From Cryptomeria japonica (taxonomy: Eukaryota > Streptophyta > Pinopsida > Cupressales > Cupressaceae), in NCBI RefSeq assembly GCF_030272615.1, contig NC_081408.1, forward strand, positions 403,547,389 to 403,611,388: 64,000 bases of DNA, given 5' to 3'. Both the position numbers and the translations under genes were made by a program. Under the pieces are notes generated by a model. That model made no database searches and had not been told where the DNA came from. It saw only the letters and a program-made list of their open reading frames with translations. Shown here one piece after another: positions 1 through 9,959 of the stretch (position 1 is the stretch's first letter; each line of letters starts with the position of its first letter).

Positions 1-505
1 CCATAGTTCGCAGCCACTTGTACAACTGTTACATCTATTTTATAGGTAGTGTTTAGACAAGCTGTAAACCTGAACTCAATATCCTTCATTATCCCGACCA
101 CTAGGACTGACCTATTATCCATTGCATAACATTTTCCATAAGGGGTATCTACCTTCATTCCTAGCTCTTTCATGACATCCTCTGGCATAATATTTGTTGG
201 TGTAAATAATTATTCATCTTGGATATTATTACACTTACTTAAGTTTACTTAGGAAATGCATTTCATAGTAGTTTGGGTATGAGACACTTGGGTGTTTGTG
301 CCACATTGGGATAGTGTGTGTAGGAGAATTTCTACCTTTTATGGTGTTGATCTTGTTGTTACACTCCACATTCAGTGGGTGATCCACCTCATGTGGAATA
401 TTATATTGTTTCTCCTACCTACCCACACCTATTTCCTACCTATCCTTGTTTCTTATTGAGCCACATGTCATGTTTGTGTGCTCACATATCCATATAGCCT
501 TGCCT

Positions 506-514
506 ATATAAGCA
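506..514 (+). promoter_or_regulatory. TATA box of the inserted copia LTR
   Basis: TATATAAGC lies about 150 bp before the LTR end and 5' of a pyrimidine-rich stretch. This is a typical position for the RNA polymerase II promoter of a plant copia LTR. Activity cannot be judged from sequence. Confidence 0.45.
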
Positions 515-657
515 GGCTCATATTCATTGTATGGAATGCTTAATGATCCAGTTGATCATATTTTTCATCTTGATAGAATACAGTTTATTTCTATCATCTA
601 TTTTGTTCTCTCTTATTTGTGCTTTCCATTGCCTCTTAATCTTGGCAAAATCTCACA

Positions 658-669
658 TGGTATCAGAGC
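658..669 (+). other. Primer-binding site, Met-tRNA type
   Basis: TGGTATCAGAGC is the canonical copia minus-strand primer site and directly abuts the CA end of the preceding LTR. Confidence 0.7.
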
Positions 670-1316
670 TAGTCCATGTCTCACAATATTTACTATTGCT
701 CCTGAGTCTATCATGTAGTTTTTTACAACCTTATTGTTTCTAATAAATGTTAAATAAAAAGGATCCACTTGTGCAAATATTTTAGTAATGGATGTGCCTA
801 AATATACCACAGGAGGATCTTCTTTTGATTTTGGATTTTCTTTATTGGCATCACCCACATTTGATATGATTTTCAAAATCTCATTCTTGTAATCTAGAAA
901 TTTCATCACTTCAAGAAAAGGCATAGAAATTTTTACCCAAGACAACGCTTGAGACATTAAAGTTCCACAATTTGAAAGAGGCTTACTGATTCATTTTTTA
1001 TCCATAGGCTTGACCAACTTCAAAGCATTAATCTGCTTTACTGGTTCACTTGGATCCTCTTTTCCTTTCTTGTCATTTGCCTCCTTGTTCACACTTTGTT
1101 TTGAGACTTTTGCGAATATTCCTACCCTGTTCAGGATTCACTATTCTATTTCTCAGCTAGTAATTACTCTTGGCCTAGGAAACAATAGCCACTATGAATG
1201 CTCTCTTCTCCTCCTCTGTCAATTTTCTCAAAGAAGGCATTGCTTCCTCTTGAAACAATTTTCTCAAGGCAGGGGTATCTTCATCATCATCTAGAAAAAA
1301 CCTGTTGTATGCTATA

Positions 1317-3135
1317 CTACTAATGGTTTCTCATCCTTTGCATTTCTAAATGTTTCTCTTCCTCAAATGAATCCTCATCTCTACCCCACATAGGATCCGA
1401 TGATAGACCATTAATTGTAGGCTCACATTCCTCTTCTTGATGCCAATCCTCCGTCAAACCCTGTGCAATCATGCATTGATTTTCATCATGGGGAATATTG
1501 CAGACCTCACACCATGGAAAATCTCCCACAAACATATTTGCTCTCTTCAGTGGATTTGGATTTTCTTTACTCAAATTTGGTTTTATTGGCTTCCCATCTT
1601 TCCAGTTGGTGTTATAAGGCATATCATGGAGTATGGGCCTATTGAAATTCATTTGCTTATTATTTATGTACCGAGGCTTTTCATTAAGATTTTGTTTGCC
1701 TTTTATGTCCTTAAGTATGTCCATGATCTGAGTAAGGTCATCTTTCTTGGGAATCCTAGTATTGTATAACTTTGGATCTCTTTTAGCAATTTTCCCAGCA
1801 ACCTTCCTATTATTCTCAATAGTAGTAGCAATCTTGAATGCTTGTTGTAGAGTATCAAGTCTATGAGACACAATCTCATAATAGGTTTTTCTTTCAAAAG
1901 CACTCAAATAAAAGTTAATTAGAAAAGAATCAACAAGTATGACATCTCTAGGTATTCTATTTAATACTTTATTAAATATTTTATTAAACTCAGCAACTGA
2001 TTCATTCTGATTTTTCTTTATACTTGTTAATTCATGGGATGCAAATGAAGGATCATTGTGATCTCCAAATTCTTCCAAGAACAACATTACAAACTCATCC
2101 CAACTGTCGATACATCCATCAGGAAGATTCCTATACCATTCCCCTGCATCTTCTATCAAAGATTGAACAAACAACTTCATGAATATATCCTCATGAGGAA
2201 ACTCAAATTCTTCAATGATATTGTTTACATTAACTACATGTTGTTCTGCTGAATCAGTTTCATTCCCTGAGAATTTGGGGATTGTTGATCCTAAATCACT
2301 AGTGATCTGATTTGGATAACCAACAATGCCAGTGAAATTGAATTGTCTATATCTTTCAATGATCATAGGCCTTCTACCGACATGATGGTTGCCTTGATTA
2401 TTCATAATTCCTCTATTGAATCCACCATTGTTGCCATAATTACCATTGTTCCCACTGTTTCCACCACCATTATTATTGCCATTGTTTCCATTATTACCTC
2501 CATTTCCATTATTATTGTTCCTATCTCCACCATTGCCATTTCCATAGTTGCCATTACCTCTATTATATCTATTATTTTGGTTGTTGCCATATCCATTACC
2601 TCCTGTATGGTTACCCCTATTTGTGTTATTCTAGTTCCCATCATTTCCCCCATTTCCGTTCCTTCTTCCATCCTCATGCCTTTCTTCACTTTGATCTCTA
2701 TGTACATCCCTCCATCTTCTAGTTCCATTTAATAACGGGTTATCATAAGTTACAAAAGGTTCTATTCTTCTCATATGAGGGGGACTATATTTAGGAATTT
2801 TTGGCCTATTTCCTTCACCTTTACTTTTGTCTTCAATTTCTTCTGGCCTAGGGCTTTTAATTGTATCTCTATTTATTCCTAGTTTTTGCAAAACCCAATC
2901 CGGTTGTCTCTTAAGACCTTTTGCCATCTTGGATTCATCTCCATTTAAATCGGCCATTTTAAGTATGATTTCATCCAGTTGCTTGTCATCCTCAGTCAAG
3001 ATCTCATCATGACTATGTCTATTATCTTTTGTACTTATTTTATAGAAAAGGATTTTCATCCCTATTTTCAGATTTGCCAGCAAATGAAGAATCTTCCTCC
3101 CTACTAGGAAATTGCTTATATCCTCCAAACGCCAT
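1317..3135 (-). pseudogene. Gypsy L gag (capsid/nucleocapsid), disrupted
   Basis: Gag would form the virus-like particle. The likely start is the Met at 3135 (MAFGGYKQFPS). After a break near 3040 the frame continues through an acidic stretch and KYSPPHMRR to an Asn/Gly-rich tract (about 2640-2400). It then enters a retrotransposon-gag capsid domain (AEQHVVNVNNIIEEF, GEWYRNLP, SWDEFVMLFLEEFG). Near the C-terminus is a CCHC-like knuckle (WCEVCNIPHDENQC). A TAG at 2631 interrupts DGN, where the right copy reads Trp. A terminal TAG at about 1317-1319 is present at the equivalent place in both copies and is probably the natural gag end. The capsid part (2405-1320) is an open stretch of 361 codons. 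Confidence 0.8.
2402..2640 (-). repeat. Asn/Gly-rich low-complexity tract within gag
   Basis: In the gag frame this segment is made almost entirely of AAT/AAC and GGT/GGA/GGC codons (runs such as GNNGNYGNNGG). It lies between the N-terminal region and the capsid domain. The equivalent tract is at 26830-27080 in the right copy with slightly different repeat numbers, as expected of slippage-prone codon repeats. Confidence 0.7.
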
Positions 3136-3410
3136 GTTTAATTTCTTCTCTTTGTTCCTTTTCTTGGGACTCAACTGAATAAAATTGTCTTGTCCCTTGT
3201 GCAGAGACCTCCTCCCTTGCATAAATCTTATTTACAAATTCCTAGGGGTTTCTCTTATTTTCTCAACATGCCAATTATTATTCATGTATTAAAATGTTAG
3301 AGTTGCCACCTCCTAAGAGGAAATATTACCAACTTAACTGATCTTTTGGGATCTCTCCTCCAGTAGAGTCTGAAACAAACTACCAAAGATTCTGAAAAGT
3401 TAGTGAACAA

Positions 3411-3430
3411 CTTCCTAGTAGAGTCGCCAA
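3411..3430 (-). other. Gypsy L primer-binding site
   Basis: On the minus strand, two bases after the LTR end (..CACCAACA), the sequence reads TTGGCGACTCTACTAGGAAG. A TGGCGACTC.. site fits the CCA-ended 3' terminus of a tRNA, as in many plant gypsy elements. I did not determine which tRNA. The right copy lacks this site because of a deletion. Confidence 0.6.
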
Positions 3431-3432
3431 TC

Positions 3433-6335
3433 TGTTGGTGCCCAAAACCACATATTGGAAAACCAAAAGACTTGCCAAATCCTCAAGTAATCCAATCAGC
3501 CTTGGTCAACGAACAGGGATGGTCGAAGACCAAATCCCTCTGCACTTTAGGCTCCACTGAATCTAGGTGGGTGTGCCTCTTCCTCTCAAGCACAAAAGAG
3601 GTTATTTATAGTGGATTTAAACCTTTTATCAAGTTTACACAACTTGCAAATTATTGTTCTGCAACTATGCTTTATTGTATGCTTTAATTGAATGCTTTGA
3701 AAAGAAATGATTGTGAATGTATATTAAAAATGAGATTGCTTTCAGGACTTAAATAAAATCTGCATAGATCAGTTCATATAGGATTTGTGAAGAACGTTTA
3801 TCTATCAAGGACCTCGAATGCATATAGATCAAAACCTTAAAAGATCAATAACAGACTAGTGCCTCTATCCGGGAATATATATGACACTTTATGGACAAAA
3901 TATCTTATCAACTCAAGACATGATTTCTCATCAACTATGAAGGTTCAATATGTGTTACACAAACAATAAGAACTCAATCTTTCACTTAATGCAACGACAT
4001 GTGATTCACATCATAGCAAGTCTATAAATAAATTTATCAAGAGGACAAAGATAACTCATCAACACAAAAGTTTACACAATATTTGGAAAAAAGAGACAGT
4101 GAACCTTGTATATTAATCTTTAGGAAATAATTGCATACATAAGCTGCACTTGTAAATACTTCATTACAAATTGCTTGCACAAAATGATACTTCTTCTTCC
4201 TACAGACTTCTTCGATACAAAATTATATTCAATCCCTATAGTAGTATGTTGTTCTCATGATTCCTCCCCTTTTTACATAAAAATGACTCCCTATAAGTAT
4301 CTGAATAAAAAAGGCATATATGAAAGGACACACCCTTTCATACACAGACAATTTCCCTCCAAAGGACACACCCTTTGGTTTAACAAAAAAATACAAATGA
4401 GAACCTTTAAAAATACTAAATGATTCTTTAATAATGTGTCTATTATTCTCCATCTCGATAAAAATCTTCAGCAAATATTCATCATCCTCTCATTATTTCC
4501 TGCACACAAGATAAGCCAATCAAATTCCTTAATTTTGAAAATTAGGTATACTCCACCTTAGATTTTGAAAAGTCATTTATCTTTGTATATATACTGGTTT
4601 GAAATAGTCCAATAAAACCAAAGTATTTATATTTTAAGAAAATAATTCTACGAATATAACACCCATTTATATAAAAAATAATACTTTACCCTAAGATGTA
4701 TATTCAAGGCATTCATTTAAATATAAATAAATTTGATCTTTAATGCACTTTTAAATAACATAAAGCTAAGAATATACTTCCCTTTTATTATTTTTCAAGA
4801 ATTTCCCCCTTTATTGCGCATCCATTCATGCCATGTATCCTCTTTTGGTTCGCTGGCAGATCACCCTTTATCTTTCGGCCAAACTTCCTCATCGGTGAAT
4901 TGTTCGCAAGTCTCATCGATTCTACAATTTCATCGATACCTTTTGTTTTCGATGGGACCGCATCTGATTTCTTTGATGAACCTCATGTCGATGAAACCGC
5001 TACTTTCGGTGAGTCCCTTTTGAGATCTATCGCAACCTAATTTTTTTCGATGAGCTCAGTACTACCAGACTATTTCACTTCAACCGTTTCATTCTACCAC
5101 CTGCCGCTAGCGGTTAGTCGCCAAGTCGCGATGGGTAATTGACGAGCAGTTTCCCATTGCGGTATAGCGACAAACGTTGGATCTCTTTCAACCTGCTCAC
5201 CCCTTAACCCTCATCCAGCTTCCTTAATCTGCTCATCCTTTGCCTGATTCGCCTCCCTTTGTGCTCCACCACATGTCTATTTTTGATTGGCTCTGGGATC
5301 TTTATCATGCCACCTCAGCATGGCCTGGACTCACCGCTAGAATTTAGTCTTTTGAATTGCTTCCTTAGCGGGCCCCACCACTCAGTTGCCATGTCATGGT
5401 GAATATACATCAAGAACCTTCTGATCGCAGTATAGTGACCACCATTGGATCAATTCATCTGATCATCCAATTGTCCTCATCTGCTCGGCCTTTAACCCTA
5501 CTTGAGAGGCTCTCTCTTTTCTTTATCTATTCATGTTGCGTATCACTTTTTGGTTTGGCCGTGGATCCACCTTGACTGCCATTGGACCCGATCTGTCTTG
5601 CCATTTCATCTGCCACTGGACTTGGGTTCTTCTTTTGTGCTCCACCATGTGGCACATCTTGACTCGCTTGCATATCTACCTGGACAATACCTCATTTGCC
5701 ACCTTGGTAGTCGCTATGTCGCGGGGGATATAGGTCATGCAACTTCATCTTGTGGTATAGCGATGACCATTGTTCCACTTCGAACTTGCATGCTCATTAA
5801 CCTCCCCTTTTCCACATGTGCTTAGTCGCCAAGTCGCAGGTTTAAACTAGAGTGCATCTCTACCTTGCGTCATAGAGACGGTCGTCATATCCTTTGTGAT
5901 GACCATCTAATCAATTAAACTTGCTTTATCTTTAACCTCCATCCTCGCCAGTCTGTTGTAAAATTTTGGTTTCCTTGAGATACACGAGTGCATGGGGTCC
6001 ACCGGCTCCAACCTTCTTCACGCCAAAATCCTTTTGTCTTTCAATAGTTATCATACGGGCTGCTTTGGGTTTAAATGTAAAATGAGCTTATCCCACAAAT
6101 AATGTGGGATAAAGGCTTTCCCTCTACTAGCAGAGCACACTTGAAAGTTTCCAAAGCCACTTCCACCGTTTTATATGTGCAGGTTTGGGGGTCTCGGCGA
6201 TGCTAGTTAATCTTTGGATAGCTCCATTTTCTTCAGTATGCTCTTGCATATTAAACAGCCGTAGTAAATGATCGAATGATAAGAAAAGGGGCATCCATTA
6301 TAGCACAAAGTATTTTGTAAAAATATGTGCTAACA
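3433..6335 (-). repeat. Gypsy LTR, 2903 bp, flanked by internal sequence on both sides
   Basis: On the minus strand it starts TGTTAGCACAT and ends GGGCACCAACA, giving matching TGTT..AACA termini. The boundaries come from three comparisons: the start recurs at 21029 and 30115, the end abuts the PBS, and a related solo LTR begins with the same terminus at 45193. The LTR is non-coding; short open frames inside it are chance. It holds a degenerate repeated motif described separately. The second, slightly shorter copy is 27282-30115. Confidence 0.85.
5110..5900. repeat. Degenerate repeated motif inside the gypsy LTR
   Basis: A motif like GYRGTATAGYGAC followed by GTTGGATC occurs near 5160, 5425, 5750 and 5870. 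The sequence AGTCGCCAAGTCGC occurs near 5114 and 5823. The same arrangement is kept in the other LTR (near 28938, 29206, 29530, 29647 and 28894, 29605). CpG density is higher here than in the surrounding sequence. Confidence 0.5.
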
Positions 6336-6566
6336 ATGGCTATTTTTGGGGATGTATGTTCTCTTTAAGGACATAGCAAGATCCTAGTTATCTCTGGAAA
6401 GCAGACCAAAATGAAGATTGAAAACATATAACATAAAACAAGAGAAAAAATATGTTACTATAATATAAGAAATACTCCATGATCATCAAGAGAAGAAGTG
6501 TTTGAGATATTGAGCATGAACTGGAAATTCCAACACTTCTCTGTCAGTATTGTACAAGTAATATGA
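6336..6566 (-). pseudogene. Gypsy integrase 3' end and 3' UTR, left fragment
   Basis: This stretch aligns with 21030-21260 of the right copy, covering the last codons of integrase and the untranslated sequence up to the 3' LTR start (TGTTAGCAC at 6335). It ends abruptly where copia A begins. Scattered substitutions against the right copy put it at about 95% identity by eye. Confidence 0.75.
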
Positions 6567-6940
6567 TAGTTCTAATACTTAATGTAAGTATAGATCCAAT
6601 AACCAACAAGATGAGAGGGGGGTGGGGTGAATCATACAAACTTAATCTTCCATAAAAACATCAAATTCAACCTCGGTAACATATACTTCAGTAATATAAC
6701 CAAAACTGCTAAACATGTAAACTCAAAAGCATATAAACATCATATCACTCATAACACCAGATTTAACGTGGAAACCCAAATAGGGAAAAACCACTGTGGG
6801 ATTTTGGACACACTAAGAAATATAATCGTTTAGAGTATGCTCGATTAAAAGCAAATCCTGTTAAAGATTACAAACACATTGCTAGATGTGACCCGGTTAA
6901 GGGATTTCCCTCAGATCTGTTAGGATCTTCACCTTGTTAG
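6564..6940 (-). repeat. Copia A 3' LTR, distal part
   Basis: It matches 19358-19735 of the 5' LTR base for base except scattered substitutions, many of them C/T or G/A. It breaks off at CTTGTTAG, where B1 is inserted, and resumes at 13509. Confidence 0.85.
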
Positions 6941-8001
6941 TGTTAGGTCCCGGAGACAACTGAGAGGGGGGGGGGTGAATCAGTTGTCAAATAAATTTGA
7001 ACCAAAAACTTATTAACCAACTTAATGCTTAATACCGGTAAACCAGTTAAGGATGCCGATAGACAGTGTTAACAGTAAATTGCTATACCGGTAAGGATTA
7101 ATGCATGAAACATAAACATAAAGTCATCCACAACACATGACACCAATATTTGTACGTGGAAACCCTGTAAGGGGAAAAACCATGGTGGGAAACCTAACCC
7201 ACAATCAGATGATACTACTACAGATAGTATGTGTACATAAATGGGGTCTACACATGCAGAAAGTCCAATAGCCTAGAGCTCACTTCATAATCACAAAATG
7301 GGAGTCATACTAACTACAGTTGGATGGTTAAATCCAATAAGAATGTACTGCTCAAAATAGCATCTTCATATGCTGGATTCAGTACTGGTGTAATGCTGAT
7401 ATGCTTCTACAAAAACCTAACTTCACCTTCAAATGATGTCTTCATGTATATCCCTGCTTGATCTTGCATATACCTTCACTTAATTCTTTTTTGTATTCCA
7501 CACTTGATCTTACAAATAAGATCTTACATTTATACCATACCCTAAGACCAATTTTAGTAGGTCGGCTCTACAAGATATTACAATAAAAACATTTTACAAA
7601 CAATATAATATCCGATGCAATAATTCATTGAACATGTCGGCTTAATGCATTTACAACAATAATAAATCATCTCCATAGTGTGCCATGCTGATCTGGAAAA
7701 GATAAACCTATTGGTGTAACCCTAGATAACTTGGACCTATTTGCCGGTAAAAGCAAATATGCAAATATGAATATACCAATGATTATTTCTTCAAAATAAA
7801 GTGTCCACATGATGTCTTCGACATTGCCAAGTGTCTTCCATATCATTCTAGGTACTGGTGAACAATATATCCTGTCGGTGAACCATATACCAGTAAATGT
7901 TGCATAGTTTACTTGCTTGCCGGTGAATGTTGCTGGATCTCCAAAGTAGGTGTATTAGTAGGTGTTGACATCAATGACAAAACCATACCAAAATACCAAC
8001 A
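6941..8001 (-). repeat. Copia B1 3' LTR
   Basis: It runs TGTTAGGTCCC..ATACCAACA on the plus strand and is 1061 bp. It contains the conserved GTGGAAACCC..GGGAAAAACC block shared by all copia LTRs here, a TATAAATG box (minus strand, 7527-7534) and the GATCTTA/TAAGATC inverted repeat at 7506-7523. Confidence 0.88.
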
Positions 8002-8016
8002 ATCTCCCCCTTTGGC
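8002..8016 (-). other. Copia B1 polypurine tract
   Basis: GCCAAAGGGGGAGAT on the minus strand lies immediately 5' of the 3' LTR, the expected place for the plus-strand primer. The same 15 bases occur at 14688 (copia A) and 36825 (B2). Confidence 0.85.
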
Positions 8017-8366
8017 ATTGATGGCATCACAAGATGGAAAAACCATCAAAGTGCCAAAACAGAAATGCCAAATACAAAAACCAACAATCTCTATTTCTCC
8101 CCCTGGGAGTAACAATACCAATCTCTCAAATGTGTTTTTCAAAATCTCTACCCTAAAATCTCTCCCAAAAAGAAGATAATGTGTTTTTCCATAGATATCT
8201 CTCCCCCTTTGACATCAAATCCCAAAGTCACAAAAGGTCAAGTTCATACAAAATACCAACCAATTCAATATACCAACTACTCCCCTTGAGAAGTAGCTTC
8301 CTCATCAAATACCAGAATAAAAGATTTGTCTTTTAATTCTACCGGTTGATGACAATCATCAACTGT

Positions 8367-9959
8367 CTAGGTCTCTACCAGTGGAGGTATGATTCCAAGC
8401 TGATCTCTGAGATACTCAAAAGTCCCCTTAGGCAAAGGTTTTGTGAAAATATCTGCAAGTTGTTCTTTAGTATTCACATAAACCAGTTTTATCTCGTTTT
8501 CTTTGAATTTTTCCCTTAGAAAATTCAGTTTAATAGAAACATGTTTTGTTTTAGAGTGTAATACTAGATTCTTAGATATATCAATTGCTGCAGTGTTATC
8601 ACAATATATAGTAATAGGTTCCTTGCATTTTACCTTTATGTCTTTCAACATTTGCTTAAGCCATAATACCCGTGTACAGTTAGTTGCTACTACAACATAT
8701 TCTAATTCTGCTGTTGATAAAGATGTACAACTCTATTTCTTACTCAACCAAGAAACTAATCTCTTTCCAAGAAAGAATGCTCCTCCAGTGGTGCTCTTTT
8801 TATCATCTATATCTCCTGCCCAATTTGCATCTGTGTATGCACATAGATCAAAATTTTCATTTTTAGGATACCATAATTTAAGATTTGTTGTGCCTTGTAA
8901 GTACTGGAAAATACTTTTCACTGATGATTCATGATTTTCCCTAGGATTACTCTGAAATCTAGAAACAATACATACTGCATTCATAATATCAGGCCTGGTT
9001 TGTGTCAGATACAGTAAACCTCCTATCATAGATTTGTATCTAGTTGGATTAACAGGTGTAGATTCATCCCTTTGAGATAATTTGTCATTTGTAGTCATGG
9101 GTGTGCTTACTGGTTTATAGTTCTCCATCCCAAATTTCTTTAGTAATTCTTTCAAGTACTTGGATTGACTCAAAAATATACCTTTATCAGTTTGAGAAAT
9201 TTGCAAACCTAAAAAGAATTTTATTTCTCCAATCATAGACATTTCAAATTCTTGTTGCATTTCAAGAGAAAATTCCTTACATAATTCATCTTCTCCTCCA
9301 AAGATTATATCATCAACAAATACTTCAATAATCAAGATGTCATCATTAGTTACTTTGTAGTATGAATTGCTATCTGTATTTCCTTTAATAAAACCAATCT
9401 TCAAAAGATACTTATCCAACCTACATACCAAGCTCTTGGGGCTTGTTTCAATCCATACAGAGCTTTTCTTAACCTGCAAACCATATCATTGTCATCTATC
9501 AAAGAAAATCCATCAGGTTGTTCAATATATACTTCTTCTTCAAGATCTCCATTCAAAAATGCACATTTAATATCCATTTGATAAACTTTGTAATCCTTGT
9601 GAGTTGCAAAAGCCAAGAATAATCTAACTACCTCAATTCTGGCTACCGGTGCAAAGGTTTCATTGTAATCAACTCCTTCTTTCTGAGAATATCCCTTACA
9701 CACTAGTCTTGCTTTGTTTCTGACAACCTTACCATCTTCATTAAGTTTGTTTCTAAATACCCATTTAGTTCCAATTACATTTTTATCTTTAGGCCGGGGA
9801 ACTAATGTCCAAGTATTATTTTTCTCAATTTGTCCTAATTCTTCTTCCATAGCTTTAATCCAAAAATTTTCTTCACATGCCTTATTGATAGATGATGGTT
9901 CAATTTGAGAAATAAGACATACCTCTTCATTTGCCAATCTTCCTCTTGTCATAACTCCT
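8367..9959 (-). pseudogene. Copia B1 reverse transcriptase-RNase H, broken
   Basis: The RT copies element RNA into DNA and the RNase H removes the RNA strand. Recognisable segments, in order, are [39 protein letters not shown], the catalytic VFVDDIIFGG, TRPDIMNAV, and the RNase H pieces AYTDANWAGD, KKSTTGGAFFLG and IYCDNTAAIDIS. The frame ends FTKPLPKGTFEYLRDQLG..VET at 8367. A 1-base loss near 9425 shifts the frame after PRAWY. A TAG at 8733-8735 lies just after LVSWLSKK, and the same stop stands at the same codon in B2. The element cannot make a complete enzyme. Confidence 0.88.

Larger units (their letters stand above)
195..684 (+). mobile_element. Copia-type LTR plus primer site, inserted in the gypsy protease
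   Basis: This 490-bp block is absent from the homologous site of the right gypsy copy (near 25110). It starts TGTTGGTG and carries a TATA-like box. Its likely LTR end (..CTCACA, 657) is followed directly by TGGTATCAGAGC, the classical copia primer site complementary to initiator Met tRNA, and then about 15 bp of leader. AATATT lies on both sides (189-194 and 685-690) as a probable target-site duplication. Because it contains LTR plus PBS but no internal region or second LTR, it is neither a clean solo LTR nor a full element. Internal deletion or aberrant integration are possible origins. Confidence 0.6.
1..1316 (-). pseudogene. Gypsy L protease / pol N-terminus, split by an LTR insertion
   Basis: The retroviral-type aspartic protease would process the gag-pol polyprotein. 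On the minus strand, 957-691 encodes a lysine-rich lead-in, then PPVVYLGTSITK, and then the active-site segment MIDSGAIVNI. A foreign LTR (195-684) begins immediately after that segment. The protease resumes at 194-1 with an MPEDVMKE-like stretch and reads on toward the VQV..NYG region seen in the right copy. The DSG catalytic triad is intact here, while the right copy has a stop within it. The 960-1316 stretch matches the pol N-terminus of the right copy (25400-25740) but is broken by frame changes. This is a pseudogene. Confidence 0.75.
1..6566 (-). mobile_element. Ty3/gypsy element, left copy (L): protease, gag, PBS, LTR and an integrase 3' end
   Basis: Read right to left on the minus strand, this block runs from an integrase 3' end plus 3' UTR (6566-6336), through one LTR (6335-3433), into a primer-binding site, gag and the start of pol, and leaves the window at position 1. 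Gag and protease match the right copy (25100-27280) closely, so both belong to one family. The unusual feature is that the single LTR has internal sequence on both sides. This is what a tandem, LTR-sharing array or an unequal recombination product looks like, not a simple insertion. Internal stops and an inserted copia LTR (195-684) show that the copy is dead. Confidence 0.85.

Noticed and set aside
658-669. tRNA gene suggested by the Met-tRNA-like sequence
   Set aside because: Only the primer-site complement is present, next to an LTR end; there is no cloverleaf. The same holds for 19344, 12450 and 41383.
2343-2732. Long Ile/Thr/Ser-rich (plus) and Met/Glu-rich (minus) open frames
   Set aside because: They are other-frame readings of the Asn/Gly codon repeat in gag; the gag frame explains the lack of stops.
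4175-5825. Several 70-107 codon frames in the gypsy LTR, with counterparts in the second LTR
   Set aside because: They lie in non-coding LTR, are not conserved in length between copies and have no recognisable domain.
5110-5900. Spaced repeats resembling a CRISPR array
   Set aside because: The repeats are degenerate, irregularly spaced and lie inside an LTR of a plant retroelement.
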